Of a stretch of 34,059 bases of DNA, positions 32,760-34,059 are shown in pieces (within the stretch, counting starts at the first letter, position 1; the number at the start of each line of letters is the position of its first letter). The stretch lies in assembly GCA_022600345.1 (NCBI GenBank), contig JAHZKP010000011.1, positions 1 to 34,059 on the forward strand, given 5' to 3'. A model generated the notes under the pieces. The model made no database searches. It was not told the origin of the DNA and saw nothing but the letters and a program-made list of their open reading frames with translations. This DNA is from Alphaproteobacteria bacterium (lineage in GTDB: Bacteria > Pseudomonadota > Alphaproteobacteria > Rhizobiales > Hyphomicrobiaceae). Made by a program: the position numbers and the translations under genes.

Positions 32760-33445
32760 TCAGTTGAGCCACCGGTCGCCCGATAGCACATAGGGCGCCC
32801 AGTGATAGGGGGCTTCCAATCCGGGTGTGCCGCGGACCGTGAGCACTGCTGCACGGTATGCCGTTGCAACACACGGCTCGTCGGCACCGATGAGCTTAGT
32901 GTAAAACGCCTCCATAAAAATCGCGGCGTCGGTGTCGCGCACCGGCCAAATCGGTGCGCACACGGCGCGAGAGCCAGACATTAAAAAGGCGCTTGCCAGT
33001 CCCAGGGGCTCGTCACCAAGCGCCATGTGTGTCGCACCGCTTTCACAGGCGCCCAGTGTGATGAGGGCAGGACTATCGTTCCCCGACCTGGCCAGGTTCA
33101 TGACTTGCTGCGCCGTGACATGTCCTCCTGTCAGGTGCAACTTCGACTGCAACGGATCGGAACGGTTAAAATCCGCGTGCCCCTGAAAATGGAAGATGTT
33201 TGCTGTTGTCAAAGCTTCCAGGCAGGCTTCGCGGGTGGCGCTTTTCCCCGTTATGGCTTCTAGTCCAAGCAGTTCGGCAATTCGTTCGCCAAGTGTCCGA
33301 CTGGCAGGACTTGCAGGCAAATCGCAGATCGGATCGGCGAAGACGGCATCTTTTGTATTTGCGGTTCGGCCGCGGTGCTGTTTCGTCCAATACCAGAAGC
33401 TGATCGATGGCGCGTAGGTTGCGAGATGATCGATCCGGTCGGCCT
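32760..33445 (-). pseudogene. 5'-truncated CHAT (caspase-like) peptidase gene
   Basis: On the minus strand about 228 codons encode a CHAT domain from near its start (DRIDHLATYAPSISFW) to a natural end (HWAPYVLSGDRW). The catalytic pair is intact: His in FHFQGHADF and Cys in LGACESG. The VCAPIWPVRDTDAAIFMEAFY segment is also typical. CHAT proteases act in programmed death and defence-like systems, usually behind long TPR or sensor regions. Here nothing of that N-terminal part remains. Upstream of about 33445 the frame runs into the antisense of an Rhs gene, so no proper start exists (the frame's first start codon, near 33659, lies in that antisense). The domain could still fold if translated. 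Confidence 0.75.
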
Positions 33446-33464
33446 GGTGCACATGAACGGGCGT

Positions 33465-33505
33465 TGCTCGACATGGGTTTACCCAATGTCGACCACCAAC
33501 GAGCC
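33465..33505 (+). repeat. Palindrome-bearing insertion 1 in the Rhs core
   Basis: Where the Rhs core should have about two codons between NGR and DPDIGR there are 41 bases. They contain a hairpin, CGACATGGGT (33469-33478) against ACCCAATGTCG (33481-33491), with one bulge and a TT loop. The net excess of about 35 bases shifts the frame. Confidence 0.6.
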
Positions 33506-33547
33506 GACCCCGACATCGGGCGCTTCCTGTCGGCCGATCCGCACATC

Positions 33548-33588
33548 CTGGGTTTCCCAGGCTGGTCGGCGACCGGCCTCGCCTCAGG
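33548..33588 (+). repeat. Palindrome-bearing insertion 2 in the Rhs core
   Basis: About 41 bases separate SADPHI from QDTTILQNWNRYS, which should be adjacent. The perfect palindrome CCTGGGTTTCCCAGG spans the left edge (33547-33561). A second small palindrome, GGTCGGCGACC, follows. The segment shifts the frame. Confidence 0.6.
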
Positions 33589-33627
33589 CAGGACACCACC
33601 ATCCTGCAGAACTGGAACCGGTACTCG

Positions 33628-33659
33628 GAAGCTTGCCCCGGACTTGATCCGGGGTTCAC
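33628..33659 (+). repeat. Palindrome-bearing insertion 3 (dispersed alphaproteobacterial repeat)
   Basis: In place of about three codons between NRYS and NNPLSY there are 32 bases centred on CCCCGGACTTGATCCGGGG (33636-33654; arms CCCCGGA and TCCGGGG). This sequence is the core of palindromic repeats found widely between genes in Hyphomicrobiales. The net excess of about 23 bases shifts the frame. Confidence 0.75.
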
Positions 33660-34059
33660 AACAACCCGCTCAGCTATACCGATCCAAGCGGATTCTTCTT
33701 CAACAAGATCTTCAAGGCGATTGGCAATTTCTTCCGCTCCGCCTTCCGCGCCATCGGCAACATCATAAAGAAGGCGCTGGCCAACCCGATCGTGCGGGCA
33801 GTCATTCAGATCATTGCGTGTAATCCAGTGACTGCGGCGGCGACGTGTGCGCCAACGTCAGTGGCGCTTGCCGGTGCAGGTGCGTGGGCCAGCGGCGGCT
33901 CGTTTGGCGATGTCATGAAAGCCATCGGGATCAGCTTCGCGCAGATGGCTGTATTCCACTACGTCGGGGGAATTCTGGATGGGGTCGGCGAGCAGATGGC
34001 CGCCCTCGGCAAGGCGACGACGGCTGCCGGAAAAGCTGCCTTCGCCGCGGTGAAGGGCG

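Larger units (their letters stand above)
33423..34059 (+). pseudogene. 5'-truncated, frame-broken Rhs gene with orphan C-terminal tip
   Basis: The plus strand encodes the end of an Rhs core in pieces lying in different frames: EMIDPVGLVHMNGR (33423-33464), DPDIGRFLSADPHI (33506-33547), QDTTILQNWNRYS (33589-33627) and NNPLSYTDPSGFF (from 33660). Joined, they read as a normal Rhs core end. The last frame stays open to the window edge with a hydrophobic, Ala/Gly-rich variable tip (KIFKAIGNFF to AGKAAFAAVKG), as expected of a polymorphic toxin C-terminus. Between pieces lie three extra segments (net about 35, 41 and 23 bases), each holding a palindrome and each shifting the frame by the same amount. 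The 5' part is lost at the junction with the CHAT remnant. The rest lies beyond the window. Confidence 0.8.

Noticed and set aside
33375-33647. 90-codon plus-strand frame as an independent gene
   Set aside because: Only its middle (GLVHMNGR) is meaningful, as one frame-shifted piece of the Rhs remnant; the start lies in the antisense of the CHAT domain.

Overview
The window looks like chromosomal DNA of an alphaproteobacterium, most likely of the order Hyphomicrobiales. The gene order helicase (Suv3-like) - S4 RNA-binding protein - fdxA - carD, with rpmB and a DUF3108 protein just upstream, is the order I know from that group. The Fur-type Zur, XerD and LpxD proteins also look alphaproteobacterial. 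I cannot name the genus.

Layout. (1) 1-447: a long imperfect inverted repeat, then non-coding sequence. (2) 448-9691: housekeeping block with a 50-residue membrane microprotein, a 704-residue exported helical protein, xerD, rpmB (opposite strand), a DUF3108 protein, a Suv3-like helicase and an S4-domain protein. (3) 9886-12360: fdxA, a hairpin-rich leader, and a carD gene whose product carries about 280 residues of histone-H1-like Lys/Ala/Pro sequence before its RNA-polymerase-binding domain. (4) 12460-17572, minus strand: a degenerate SNase-like exported protein and a 1385-residue RTX (Ca-binding repeat) protein. (5) 17846-21308: a zinc uptake locus, zur - microORF - znuC - znuB - znuA, with a probable Zur box in front. 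(6) 21329-30245: a catabolic operon on the minus strand, suyA-suyB-tctC-tctA-tctB-(tartrate-dehydratase-like)-slcC-comC, with a divergent GntR/UTRA regulator. It appears to import and degrade (R/S)-sulfolactate: two dehydrogenases interconvert the enantiomers through sulfopyruvate and SuyAB releases sulfite and pyruvate. The enolase-superfamily member is the unexpected passenger. (7) 30373-32090: a stand-alone HEAGH (M41-like) protein and an isolated lpxD. (8) 32190-34059: wreckage of conflict and toxin genes, namely the start of a TIR-type gene, a 5'-truncated CHAT protease gene on the minus strand, and a 5'-truncated Rhs gene running off the window.

Most unusual: the Rhs fragment spells a normal Rhs core only if three extra segments of roughly 23-41 nt are removed. 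Each segment contains a small palindrome, and one is the alphaproteobacterial dispersed repeat CCCCGGACTTGATCCGGGG. Each shifts the frame in the same way. This looks like repeated invasion of one decaying gene by small palindromic elements.

All calls rest on reading the sequence and on memory of protein families. No database search was possible.
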